A stretch of 64,000 nucleotides of DNA from Rachicladosporium sp. CCFEE 5018 (Eukaryota > Ascomycota > Dothideomycetes > Cladosporiales > Cladosporiaceae): NCBI GenBank assembly GCA_002077045.2, contig KZ111147.1, positions 1,557,635 through 1,621,634 on the forward strand, read 5' to 3'. Position numbers and translations under genes: made by a program. Under the pieces are notes generated by a model. It searched no databases. It had not been told where the DNA came from and worked only from the letters and a program-made list of their open reading frames with translations. Each line of letters starts with the position of its first letter. Within the stretch, counting starts at the first letter, position 1. Positions 45,194-55,587 of the stretch are shown here, piece after piece.

Positions 45194-45293
45194 NNNNNNN
45201 NNNNNNNNNNNNNNNNNNNNNNNNNNNNNNNNNNNNNNNNNNNNNNNNNNNNNNNNNNNNNNNNNNNNNNNNNNNNNNNNNNNNNNNNNNNNN
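45194..45293. other. Assembly gap (100 N) inside CTR9
   Basis: A placeholder of 100 N. Both flanks belong to the same gene in the right order, so unlike the other two gaps this one is a simple missing stretch. Confidence 0.95.
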
Positions 45294-48266
45294 ATGGCAA
45301 TGCTGGGCAGAGCAAAGGCGCTGTACTCGATGGGCAAGTTTGCCGACGCGCTTCAGCTATACCAGCGCGCACTGGAGAATGCGCCAGATCTGGTGGACCC
45401 GGACCCACGCATAGGCATCGGCTGCTGCTTGTGGGCGCTGGGGCACAAGGAGCATGCACATACTGCCTGGGAGCGATCGCTGGAGCTGAGCCCAGACTCG
45501 AACATTGCGCACACGCTGCTTGGTCTGCACTACCTCGATCAGGCCAGTCAGTACTCCACCACTGATGAGGCATTCGGCCCGTTGTACAAGAAGGCAATGA
45601 CAGTGCACACCCAGACGGCCTTCAAGATCAACGACATGCAGCCGCTGACTTGCGCGACATTCGGCGGCTACTTCCTGCTGCGCAAAAACTGGGCGAACGT
45701 GGACAAGCTGGCAAAGCGTGCGGTGGAGCAGACGGACATGACAGCAATAGCAAGTGATGGATGGTACCTCAGAGCGCGACAAGCACACTACCGGAATGAT
45801 GTCGCAACAGCTGCAGACTGCTACAACAAGTCCGACTTAGCGAGAGGTGGAGATGAGAAGGGCTACACTCCAGCGAAGTTCGGCGCTGCTCAGCTACGAA
45901 CACTGAACAATGACTTCGATGGCGCCAAGTTTCGACTTGAGAAAATTATCGCCCAGAATAGAAGCATCGAAGCCATGACGCTGCTAGGTATACTGCATGC
46001 GGAAGATGTGTTTACAAGCCAAGCTAGTGGCGGCAAGGAGGACAAAACGACAGAGCGGAGGAAGGCCATTGGGTTACTTGAGCAAGTACGTTCAGCGTGG
46101 CGGGATCCCAAGCGAAAGATTACACCAGACTCTGCGGTCCTTCTAAACCTCGCACGTTTGTACGAAGCCGATGCTCCGGAAAAGAGTCTGCAATGCCTGC
46201 TACAAGTCGAGCAGATGGAGATTGATGACATCCCCGAAGAGGACCGACCTGAAGGCATTGACGATCCGGAAGAAGAGCGCAAAGCCAAACGCGCTCTGAT
46301 CAGCCCACAATTGCTGAACAACATTGGCTGCTTCCACTTCTTCGGAGATCGTTTTGCGCAGGCTCGGGAAGACTTTCAGACAGCATTGAACGCTTGTGTA
46401 AAGATGCAAGAGCGGGACGATCCCATCGACACGGACGCGCTGGTCACTACGATCTCCTTCAACCTGGCTCGGACTTATGAAGTCGAAAACATGGACGAGG
46501 AGGCGAAGACCGTGTACAGCAGCTTACTGCAGCGTCATCCAGACTACATCGATGCGAGCATTCGCCTGTCGTACATTGCGTTGAACTCTGAGCCGGCGGA
46601 AGGTGCGAAGATGCTGAAGCAGCTGATGGAGTCAGATCCCAGTAATCTGCAACTCCGCAGTCTGTACGGTTGGCATGTGAACCGGTCGAAGCGGCGGACG
46701 CTGGCACTGAATGAGGACGTCGAGCAAAAGCACTACAAGAGCACTCTGCAGACATATGACAAGCACGATCTGTACTCTCTGACGGGCATGGGGAACTTGC
46801 ATCTACAAGTCGCGCGCGAGATGCCCCGGGCTACTGATCAGGAGAAAGACAAGCGGAGTGGTATCTACCGCAGAGCCGTCGAGTTCTACGACAAGGTCCT
46901 GACACTCGACCCACGTAACGCTTACGCTGCACAAGGCATGAGCATTGCACTGGCCGAAGACCGCAAGGACCTGCAGAACGCTATACAGATCCTCAGCAAG
47001 GTCCGTGAAAGCATCAAAGACTCTAGCGTGTACCTCAATCTCGGGCACATCTTCGTTGAAGTCAAGCAATTCGGTCGCTCAGTAGAAAATTACGAGCTTG
47101 CCCTTACGAAGACGAAGAGCTCAGATCCACAGCTCGCTGGTGTCCTTGCCTGCCTCGGACGCACCTGGCTTCTTCGAGCCAAGGCAGAGAAGCAAGAGAC
47201 TCGACTCGAAGCCATGAAGACCTCGCTGGACTACTCTCGTCGTGCACTCGAAGCAAGCAAAGGCGCGAAAGATGAGATCAACCACCGCTTCAACGTTGCC
47301 TTCGTGCAGATCCAGATCGCACAACTCATCACCACACTCCCCGAAGCTCAGCGTAGCTTGGCTGACGTTGAGACCGCAAGTCACGACCTCGATGCTGCCA
47401 TCACATCCTTCCAAGAGATTGCTCGATCGCCTCACCCTCCGTTCCCCAAGGGCGACATTGAAGCCCGCGCCAGCATGGGCAGGAACACGATGAAACGCCA
47501 GCTCACGACCGCGGCAGAGAAACAAGCCGACTACGAGCGCAAGAACGCTTCACGTCTTGATGACGCGAGGAAGAAGCGCGAAGCTGAGATCCAGCGCCGG
47601 GAAGATGAGAAGCGCGCTGTAGCTGAAGCTGTAGAGGAGCGACAACGCAAAGTCGCTGAAGAGCGACAGCGGATGCGAGATGAGGATAAAGAGCTTATCG
47701 CCAGACGAATGGAGGAGGACAGAGCGAAGGAGGAGGCGGAGTATACTACTGATGCTGAGACTGGCGAGAAGAAGAAGCGGGAGAAGCGCAAGGCTGCGAA
47801 GCGGAAGAAGAAGGGTGATGATGATGAGAGCGGTGACGGAGGCATTGTGGCCAGTGGCGAGGAGGCTGAAGAGGGAGCGAAGAAGAGGCGGAAGAAGGGA
47901 CGGCGGAGTGCGAGGGAGAGCGTGGAGGCTAGTGGATCTGGCGGTGAGGAGGGCGAGGGTGGTGCGGGGAGGCGGAAGAAGAAGCGGAGGTTGGAGAGGA
48001 AGAGTGGGCGGGAGAGTAAGTTCAAGAGTGCAGACACGGTCGAGGAGTCCGATGAGGATGACGAGACTGCTGAAGTGAACGGCAATACTGGGATCGACGG
48101 GGAGGATAAGATGAGTGGTGTTGAGGAGGAGATTGTCAGTAAGGCGAAGCCTAGGAAGTCTGCTGCGAGGGTTGTCGAGGATGATGACGACGACGATGAG
48201 GAGGGCGGAGATTCGGCACCCGTTCCTGCTGTCGAGGAAGGCGCTGAGGTTGCGGCGGAAGATTGA
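45294..48266 (+). CDS. CTR9: Paf1-complex subunit Ctr9, main part
   Basis: 990 codons from the contig start to the stop. A long array of tetratricopeptide repeats includes MLGRAKALYSMGKFADALQL, DPRIGIGCCLWALGHKEHA and YLNLGHIFVEVKQFGRSVENYE. It is followed by a charged coiled coil (from about 47500, rich in ERQR and KKRE) and a very acidic/basic low-complexity tail ending in D/E runs. This order is that of Ctr9, the scaffold of the Paf1 complex that travels with RNA polymerase II and promotes H2B ubiquitination and H3K4 methylation. Acts in the nucleus. The first codon after the gap is not the true start. Confidence 0.88.
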   Translation: MAMLGRAKALYSMGKFADALQLYQRALENAPDLVDPDPRIGIGCCLWALGHKEHAHTAWERSLELSPDSNIAHTLLGLHYLDQASQYSTTDEAFGPLYKKAMTVHTQTAFKINDMQPLTCATFGGYFLLRKNWANVDKLAKRAVEQTDMTAIASDGWYLRARQAHYRNDVATAADCYNKSDLARGGDEKGYTPAKFGAAQLRTLNNDFDGAKFRLEKIIAQNRSIEAMTLLGILHAEDVFTSQASGGKEDKTTERRKAIGLLEQVRSAWRDPKRKITPDSAVLLNLARLYEADAPEKSLQCLLQVEQMEIDDIPEEDRPEGIDDPEEERKAKRALISPQLLNNIGCFHFFGDRFAQAREDFQTALNACVKMQERDDPIDTDALVTTISFNLARTYEVENMDEEAKTVYSSLLQRHPDYIDASIRLSYIALNSEPAEGAKMLKQLMESDPSNLQLRSLYGWHVNRSKRRTLALNEDVEQKHYKSTLQTYDKHDLYSLTGMGNLHLQVAREMPRATDQEKDKRSGIYRRAVEFYDKVLTLDPRNAYAAQGMSIALAEDRKDLQNAIQILSKVRESIKDSSVYLNLGHIFVEVKQFGRSVENYELALTKTKSSDPQLAGVLACLGRTWLLRAKAEKQETRLEAMKTSLDYSRRALEASKGAKDEINHRFNVAFVQIQIAQLITTLPEAQRSLADVETASHDLDAAITSFQEIARSPHPPFPKGDIEARASMGRNTMKRQLTTAAEKQADYERKNASRLDDARKKREAEIQRREDEKRAVAEAVEERQRKVAEERQRMRDEDKELIARRMEEDRAKEEAEYTTDAETGEKKKREKRKAAKRKKKGDDDESGDGGIVASGEEAEEGAKKRRKKGRRSARESVEASGSGGEEGEGGAGRRKKKRRLERKSGRESKFKSADTVEESDEDDETAEVNGNTGIDGEDKMSGVEEEIVSKAKPRKSAARVVEDDDDDDEEGGDSAPVPAVEEGAEVAAED

Positions 48267-48759
48267 GGCCGAGGCGTTGTAGACTTAGTGTAGCATTGTA
48301 TGAATACACGAGTGTATCATAGCCCTTCTGGCAGGACAATCTCTCAAGGGCTCAGACCATGGCCTCGACTGAGCAGACCAAGGTCAGGGTCGAAGAAGCC
48401 ACCAATCGCAACCTTTGTCCTAAGCGGAGCCTGGGCCTCCGTGTCTAGCGCGGCATTTGAGCGATCGCTGACTTTGTTGCTGTCCTCTACGACAACAGAC
48501 CACGGAAGATCTCACATTGGAGGACCTCTTCGAGCCGCTGGCCTTGTAATCGACTAGAAGATGTCGAGTCGCATGTGGCGCAGAGTCGTCGGCGAAACAC
48601 CATCCGGTCCTGGCTCAGATTGCCGTCCTGGCCGGGCATGCTCGGCTTGTACCTAAGCAGATTCGCACGTATATCAAGCGTAACATCATGGTAGGAGCAT
48701 TCGATTTCCATTCCTAAGTCACAGCCGTTTTTCAAGTCTCTCATTTCGAGTCTCTCAAG
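48267..48759. other. Intergenic, CTR9 to GH5
   Basis: 493 bp, no gene recognised; promoter region of the mannanase. Confidence 0.45.
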
Positions 48760-50280
48760 ATGAACGTGTTCCTCACGATTGCAGCATTGGCTTCGGTCGC
48801 TGCTGCGCAAGCAGCAGTAGGCGCTTGGGGACAGTGTGGCGGACAGGGTTGGTCAGGTGGAACGACTTGCGTTGCTGGGTATACTTGTCAGGCGCAGAAT
48901 CAGTACTACTCGCAGTGTTTGCCAGGGACGGCGTCGACGACTAAGCCTTCAACGTGAGTTGGTCTAATCATTACGAGCGAACACTGAGCGGCGCTGACAA
49001 GACCCAAAGGAGCATCGTGACTAGCACCACGACATTGAAGGTAGTCGTGACGACTACATCCAAGTCTACCACTACGACTACAAAGCCCGTGATCACGACC
49101 TCAGCGTCTACCTCTAGCACTTCGAAGCTCGCCACCACGACCACAACTTCCACCCTCCCCGCGGTTTCAGGCGCCATCGCAACCACAAGCGGCACCAGTT
49201 TCGTGATCGATGGAAAGTTGCAGTACTTCGTCGGCACCAACACCTACTGGATCGGCTTCCTCACGAACAACGCGGACGTCGATCTCGTCATGCAGCACCT
49301 CGCCACATCTGGCATCAAAGTGCTGCGAGTCTGGGGGTGAGTCCCTCCCCCATTCTCGCCGATGCAGCTCACTACTGACAGATGGCAATAGCTTCAACGG
49401 TGTCACCTCCACCCCCAGCACTGGAACAGTCTACTACCAATCATTCATCAACGGCGTCGCCAGCATCAACACCGGCACAAATGGCCTGCAACGTCTCGAC
49501 TATGTCGTTGCTTCAGCACAAGCCCACGGCATCAAGCTAATCGTAAACTTCGTTAACAACTGGACCGACTACGGCGGCATGGCGGCCTACTTCTCCTACG
49601 CCGGCATAACCTCAAACGCCCAGTGGTATGCCAGCGCCAAAGCCCAAGCGCAGTATCAAGCCTACATCCGCGCCGTCGTGACACGCTACGCGGGTAGTCC
49701 GGCGATCTTCGCCTGGGAGCTGGCGAACGAGGCGAGGTGTAATGGCTGCGCTACGAGTGTGATGCAGAATTGGGTCAAGACTACGGCTGCTTACATCAAA
49801 TCGCTCGATAGCAAGCACATGGTGACCACGGGCTCCGAAGGCTTCGGACTGACGACTGGAAGCGACGGATCGTATCCGTACCAATTTGGCGAGGGCACGG
49901 ACTTCGCGGCCAATTGCGCAGACCCGAATATCGATTTCTGCACTTACCATCAGTACCCCGATTCCTGGGGGATCCCCGCCGCGTCAGCGCAGGCCTGGGG
50001 AAATGCGTGGATCCAGAGCCATGCTGCGGCTTGTATAGCTATTGGCAAGCCTTGCGTGCTGGAGGAATTCGGGTATAGTGACAACTGTGCCATTGAGCTG
50101 AGCTGGGAGACTACGGCGTCGAGGACGATTGGGACGGGCGGGGATATGTTCTGGCAGTATGGGGACACACTGTCCAGCGGACTGACGTCGCAGGACGGGA
50201 ATACCGTCTACTACCTCAGCGACTTGTGGAACTGCATGATTGCGCCGCATTTGGCGGATGTGAAGGCGAAGAACGGTTGA
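48760..50280 (+). CDS. Secreted endo-beta-1,4-mannanase, GH5 with CBM1
   Basis: Exons are 48760-48953, 49010-49336 and 49392-50280, giving 469 aa. Introns are 56 and 55 nt with GTGAGT donors. Signal peptide (MNVFLTIAALASVAAAQA), then a cellulose-binding CBM1 (WGQCGGQGWSGGTTC to YYSQCLPG, about residues 22-54) with its conserved cysteines and aromatics. A Ser/Thr-rich linker of about 60 residues follows, then the GH5 (subfamily 7-like) catalytic domain opening at FVIDGKLQYFVGTNTYW. Catalytic acid/base Glu is in WELANEARC (about residue 286), nucleophile Glu in VLEEFGYSD (about 397). It cleaves the mannan backbone outside the cell. With the nearby GH27 it forms a plausible galactomannan-degrading pair. 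Confidence 0.88.
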
Positions 50281-50536
50281 GTGGCTGCGTGGAAGCGCGG
50301 AATGGGCAGCTTTTGTTCTGAAGTAGCATGAGCGAATTGGGTCCAATCCTCTACGCTATTTCTGCCTCAACGTGATGACGATTGTGGTCCTTCGAGTATA
50401 CTTTATCCAGTCGCCGGCGGACTCATGTCCCGCGTATCTATGTTGAAGTATCATCATGCATGCCCCTCGAGGCTTTTGGTTGTATTCTTCCAATGCGCCC
50501 CTCGCTAATCCCACATTACCAGCTTCCCTCTCGCCC
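50281..50536. other. Convergent spacer, GH5 and 3-phosphoglycerate dehydrogenase
   Basis: 256 bp between two 3' ends. No gene. Confidence 0.5.
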
Positions 50537-51979
50537 TCAGTAGAGCACCCTCGTCCGTATCCGACTTCCAAGATCCTCCAGATTCTGATACAGATTCTTG
50601 ATCTCGCTAGTGTTGACATTCGAGATATCAGCCATGAGGTAGGCAACCTCACCCCTCGAATCTGTCATCTGCTTGTCAACATTATGGTCTCCCAGCACTT
50701 CGTTGACTTTCCGCAGCACACCAGGAACGTTCTTGTGGATATACACCACGCGCACGTGGTTCGGCTCATCCTGCATCAGATTTCGGAGCGACACCTCAGG
50801 CATATTGACCGCGCCGATAGTAGTGCCATAGTTGACGTACTTGACCAGCGCGTCCGCGACTTCGACGCCAATAGCTGACTGCGCTTCCTCGGTCGAGCCA
50901 CCGATGTGAGGCGTGAGCAGGATGTTCTTGCATTTGCGCAAGTCTTCGGTGAAGTCGTTTAGCTCGGCGTTGAAAGTTGGGCCATTGGCGCCGGGCTCAT
51001 TGGGGTAGACGTCTAGAGCTGCGCCTCCGAGCTTGCCAGCTTGGAGTGCTTTGATGAGGGCGGGGATGTCGACTACGCTGCCGCGAGAGGCGTTTAAGAG
51101 GTAGGCGCCATTGCGCATTTGGGAGATTTGCTTTTCGCCGATGAGGTCTTTCGTCTCGGGGAGTTCAGGCACGTGCAATGTGACGAAGTCTGCGCCGTTG
51201 AGCAATGCCTCCAGCGTAGGCACTTGTCCAGCGGTGCCCATGCCCATAAGGTTGACTACGTCGTAGTAGATGACCTTCATGCCCATAGCCTCTGCCAGCA
51301 CGGACAGCTGACTGCCGACATGCCCGTATCCCACGATCCCCAGCGTCTTTCCTCGTACTTCCCAGCAGCCATTTGAGACCTTCGACCAGCTACCCTGGTG
51401 CATCTCATTGCTCCTGTCACCGATCTGCCTTGCTAAGCAGATGATCTCGCCAATCATAAGCTCAGCCACAGATCTCGAGTTGCTGAAAGGCGAGTTGAAG
51501 ACCGCAATACCATTCTCCGCCGCAAACTTGAGATCCACCTGGTTCGTGCCAATGCAGAAGCACCCAACTACTATCAAGTTCTTGGCATGCTTGAGCACAT
51601 TCGCCGTGAGCTTGGTCTTCGAGCGAATGCCAATAACATGCGCGTCTCTAATCTTCTCTATCAGCTGATCCTCGGGTAATGAGCTCTTGTGTGCTTCGAC
51701 TTGGTAGCCTTGGCCCTTGAGGATGGTCTGGCCCGTCTGGTTGACATTCTCTAGCAGCAGAACCTTGATGTCTGAGGTTGCGAAGGGTTTGAGCTGTTTG
51801 GCAGACGTCCGAGGTGGGCCGCCGAAGCTGTTGTTAGGGCTGTGGAAGGTTGCTGTTGGGCTGGTGGAAAGGTCGAGTGTGCCGAACGAGCTTGAGACTG
51901 TGCGTGCAAGGTCACCTGGGTGGAAGCCATTCGGCGAAGGGATGTCCCGAGCTGCGGTGGGCATTGTGTTGGAAGTCAT
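50537..51979 (-). CDS. SER33: D-3-phosphoglycerate dehydrogenase
   Basis: Minus strand, intronless, 480 aa from the ATG reading MTSNTMPTAARD; the frame is open further upstream to 52276, but the family N-terminus fits this start. It has an NAD-binding fold with GIVGYGHVGSQLS, the substrate loop LLNASRGSVVD, the catalytic histidine in TPHIGGSTEEAQ, and a C-terminal ACT domain (VRVVYIHKNVPGVLRKVNEVL). It catalyses the first step of serine synthesis from 3-phosphoglycerate; the ACT domain usually gives serine feedback inhibition. The N-terminal about 60-residue Ser/Thr/Pro-rich extension is common in fungal Ser3/Ser33. It lies between the two glycosidase genes, on the other strand. Confidence 0.9.
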   Translation of the reverse strand: MTSNTMPTAARDIPSPNGFHPGDLARTVSSSFGTLDLSTSPTATFHSPNNSFGGPPRTSAKQLKPFATSDIKVLLLENVNQTGQTILKGQGYQVEAHKSSLPEDQLIEKIRDAHVIGIRSKTKLTANVLKHAKNLIVVGCFCIGTNQVDLKFAAENGIAVFNSPFSNSRSVAELMIGEIICLARQIGDRSNEMHQGSWSKVSNGCWEVRGKTLGIVGYGHVGSQLSVLAEAMGMKVIYYDVVNLMGMGTAGQVPTLEALLNGADFVTLHVPELPETKDLIGEKQISQMRNGAYLLNASRGSVVDIPALIKALQAGKLGGAALDVYPNEPGANGPTFNAELNDFTEDLRKCKNILLTPHIGGSTEEAQSAIGVEVADALVKYVNYGTTIGAVNMPEVSLRNLMQDEPNHVRVVYIHKNVPGVLRKVNEVLGDHNVDKQMTDSRGEVAYLMADISNVNTSEIKNLYQNLEDLGSRIRTRVLY

Positions 51980-53545
51980 GGAGGATAGAGTACAAGAGGA
52001 AGGGCTTGAGACAAAATTTGACTTAGCCGTAATCTGTATATGGCGTGATATCGACCAGTCATACACCATAAGAAAATTTGGCTGGACGACGTGCTTCGAC
52101 GCCCCGATCTCGCGTTCGACGTGCAGAAAGCGAAATGACGCAGCGCTTACCGGTTTTGGAATGCCGGCGATTGAACTTCTATCGAGCGTCACTGCGATTC
52201 TGCGCTCATAATAACCTTGCCTACCTGTGCCATGTATTTCTCCATGTATGTGCAGCATGTCCTTCACTTCGATCACAACCTTACGCTTTCAACAAGCGCA
52301 AGATGCTCGATGCCATCAAAAGCAGAGCCGTAGTCTCCGGTTTTCAGAGGTGAAAGCGAGGCTGCACATAGATAAAACTACACGTTCGTTGCGCGTGCGA
52401 TTACCTTCCTTATTCGATTGAGAGCTTCATTTGCTTGGACACAGAGCATGATTTAAGCTCTTACGACAGGAGAAGAAGTAGCTAGCTGGTGCGTCGCTTA
52501 CTCCCATCTTCGGACTATGATTGCGACGGCAAGATCGCAATATCATCATGGCGACAGAACTTCCTGGCATACCTGCTCCAGATCCACATCGCAGATCGAT
52601 CAGGGGCAAGGCTTGACACCGCTGGCCTGGCGCTCGTAACGCTTGCAACGTTTATCAGGCATCGTATTACACTGGCGATATGTGGAACATCGAGGGCCAA
52701 CAAGGGACGCATTGCCTTTCACAAGCCCCACCCTGAGCTTGAGCTCGATCCTATTATGTTGGGAGCTAATGAATAGCGCATGGCGAAGTGGTTTAGTTGG
52801 TGTCGGGCGAATTTTTTTCCCAAAGGCGAGAGGCGATGGTAACGCTGGATGAACGTCCACCAGCATTGCATGTTGACCATGTTGGATCTCCAGAATATGG
52901 CAGACATGGATAGAGCTATTGCCAGCGTACGCACGACATTGTAGCACCGGTCTCTTTCCTGTGAGAGTCACGAGAGCTGATAGATACCAAAGCACAGGTG
53001 ATAGCGAATTTCCGTGGTAGCGAAGGTCGCTTTGATTGTTAAGAATTCAGCAACGGGTGCGTGAGGGACTTCGGCAGTTCGCGCAAATGGATACATGTCT
53101 GATGCGAAGTTTCCTTTGCCTCTGGTTTTGCAGCCTGCGATTGTGAGGCGATCACTCTGGCCAACTCAGTAGCTACACAGGTAGGCTCAGAGGACAACCG
53201 TAGACGTCCCCACACTTCCTCCACTTCCCGGTCATGCAGGTACTTTGAGCTTCTCCAATTCCTCCAGCTTTACCCATTTTACCCCAAGCAACGTCATGTC
53301 ACACTGAATAGAAGTCAATGTCATCAACTGCGGGGATTCCGCTGGGCTAAAGAGCAACTGACAGAGGAGCATACCCGACTACCCACTACATCCGGCAAAG
53401 AATTGCACTACACAGCAGAGCAAGGTGGAGGAGATTTTCCATCAATTGCTATGACTTGTTCGGCGTGAAGGGTTAAGTGTCTTTCAGTCGCTTCCTAGGA
53501 CTTTTCTTAGCTGTCACTTATCTCCAATCTCATATCTTCACCAAC
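51980..53545. other. Divergent intergenic, 3-phosphoglycerate dehydrogenase and GH27
   Basis: About 1.57 kb without a supported gene. Around 52797 there is a TGGTTTAGTTGG word like a tRNA A box but no matching B box follows. The stretch 53220-53545 is likely the alpha-galactosidase promoter and 5' UTR. Confidence 0.4.
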
Positions 53546-55287
53546 ATGATCAGAACTACAGCACTCGCGCTCGCTGCGCTGCCTGCAGCATGGACACTGG
53601 AGCTGGCCAATCAGGCCGGCAGACTCCCCGCACTTGGGTGGAACAGTTGGGTGAGTACACACCATCGACGTCTCTCTTGAAGTCTGAACGCTCCTATGCT
53701 ACTATAGAGGCACCCGCAAAAGTCAATGTAGTGTCCGATGTCACCGAGAGAGAGAGCAGACTCGTTCGTACTACTGCTCCGGTCTCTCCGATCTCACAGA
53801 CACGGCAACACGGCGTTCCACTGTTGCAGGTGCGCTGATAGTTGCACAGGAGCATTCAGACTTCACGAAAGACTGAGTTAGCTACGTTGTGTTCGAAAGG
53901 CAATGCTGATCATCCATAGAACGCCTACGGCTGCGACATCGACGAGCCCAGGGTCCTGCTCGCCGCCAATGCACTCGTCGACACAGGTCTCAAGGGCGCC
54001 GGCTACGAGTACGTGATCACGGACGATTGCTGGCAGAACTCCGAAGGACGGGATCCCATCACCAGCCAACTGCGGCCGAACTTGACTAAGTTCCCTACTG
54101 GTCTCCAAGGAACAGCACAGAAGGTCCATGATCTCGGACTGAAGGTCGGATTTTATTCCTCGAGCGGGTCTATGACCTGCGGTCGGTACGCTGGATCTCT
54201 GGGCTACGAGAAGTTGGATGCGAAAACGTTCTCGGACTGGGGCATGGATTACTTGAAGGTTTGTCCTCCGGTCATGCGTCCGGCACTGGACCAGAACTGA
54301 CGTGAAACTAGTACGACAACTGCTTCGTGGAACCTGAATACTTTGACGATTGCCTCTCATGTAATAGCGACCCAAGTTTCGATAGCAAGGGCATGAAGAA
54401 TGGTAGTTGCACCACTGCTACACCGCAAACCGGATACTATTCCTTCAACGTTACGTTTCCATTCTGCAACCTGGACTACCCAAACTTCCCCTCGGACTCC
54501 GTGAACTACACTCAGAAATACACTGCACTTCGCTTCCGCATCATGCGTGACGCCCTGCTTGCGCAGAACAGGACGATTGTGTACAGCTTGTGCGAGTGGG
54601 GTGTTGATCAGCCGTGGAGATGGGGAAATGCTACTGGCAGCTCGTGGCGCACGACCAACGACATCAACTGTAAGTCAATCACAACCGATCCACGCAATGT
54701 AGCACACACTGAAGTTTCTCGTAGCCGGATGGGGTCGTATCCTCCAGATCCTGAACGTCAACTCCTTCCTCGGCGACTTCGCCGATTTCTACGGCCACAA
54801 CGACCCCGACATGCTGGAGATCGGCAACGGCAACCTTACAGTCGAAGAACAGCGCTCCCACTTCGCGCTCTGGGCAATGATGAAGTCACCTCTCCTCATC
54901 GGCACAGACATAACTAAGCTCACGCAGCCGGAGCTAAACATACTCGAGAACAAGTACTTGATCGCCTTCAATCAAGATGGCACGTTTGGCAAGCCCGCGA
55001 AGCCGTACAAATGGGGTACAAATGCAGACTACACTTTCAATTCGACGTTCCCGGCGCAGTATTGGGCTGGGCAGTCCGAGAAGGGGACGATGGTTGCGAC
55101 CTTCAACCCGTACAACGATACGAAGACGATGACTGCGCAGTTCAGCGAAATTCCTGGACTGAAGGCGAGAGGCAGGTATAGGGCGACCGATGTATGGACC
55201 GGAAAGGACATGGGATGCAAGAGGGGGAGCATCAAGACCAAGGTGGAGCCGCATGATACCGCTGTGTATCTGCTGACGAACTGTTGA
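53546..55287 (+). CDS. Secreted alpha-galactosidase, GH27
   Basis: Exons are 53546-53650, 53920-54258, 54312-54669 and 54725-55287, giving 454 aa. Introns 2 and 3 are 53 and 55 nt; intron 1 is 269 nt, unusually long here, but joins GWNSW to NAYGCDIDE exactly as the family requires. Signal peptide MIRTTALALAALPAAWT. Nucleophile Asp in YLKYDNC (about D150), substrate loop ITDDCWQ, and acid/base Asp in GHNDPDMLEIGNG (about residue 295). It removes alpha-1,6-galactose from galactomannan and raffinose-type sugars outside the cell. It is near the mannanase at 48760, transcribed in the same direction. Confidence 0.88.
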
Positions 55288-55587
55288 TTGATGGAAGGTT
55301 TGACAGACGGTTTGGTACATGATACACAACGAGATCATATATAAGATTCGATCCGAGCTCTCGTTTAGATCTCGAGAGCCTGTGCTACTATCACGACCAC
55401 TGGGAGTGCCATACTGCAAATACTACTTCCGTGGGAGCACCAGTCCACAAGGTATACCTCTCACATTTCCCTCTCCACCGTGACCTTCTCAATTAGCCAT
55501 TGCCGTGTAATGAAGAATCAACGCATAGGAAAACAGCGCTGCTCACTGAGATCTTTAACATATTGAAAGGGGTGTAGGTAAGGCCAT
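55288..55587. other. Convergent intergenic, GH27 and CorA-like channel
   Basis: 300 bp between two 3' ends; nothing recognised. Confidence 0.5.

Noticed and set aside
47531..48085. 184-codon minus-strand ORF rich in Ser, Phe and Leu
   Set aside because: Antisense shadow of the Lys/Glu-rich coiled-coil tail of Ctr9.
52790..52850. A-box-like TGGTTTAGTTGG with a following T run
   Set aside because: No B box or cloverleaf pairing downstream; the T run is too close to the A box for a tRNA terminator.
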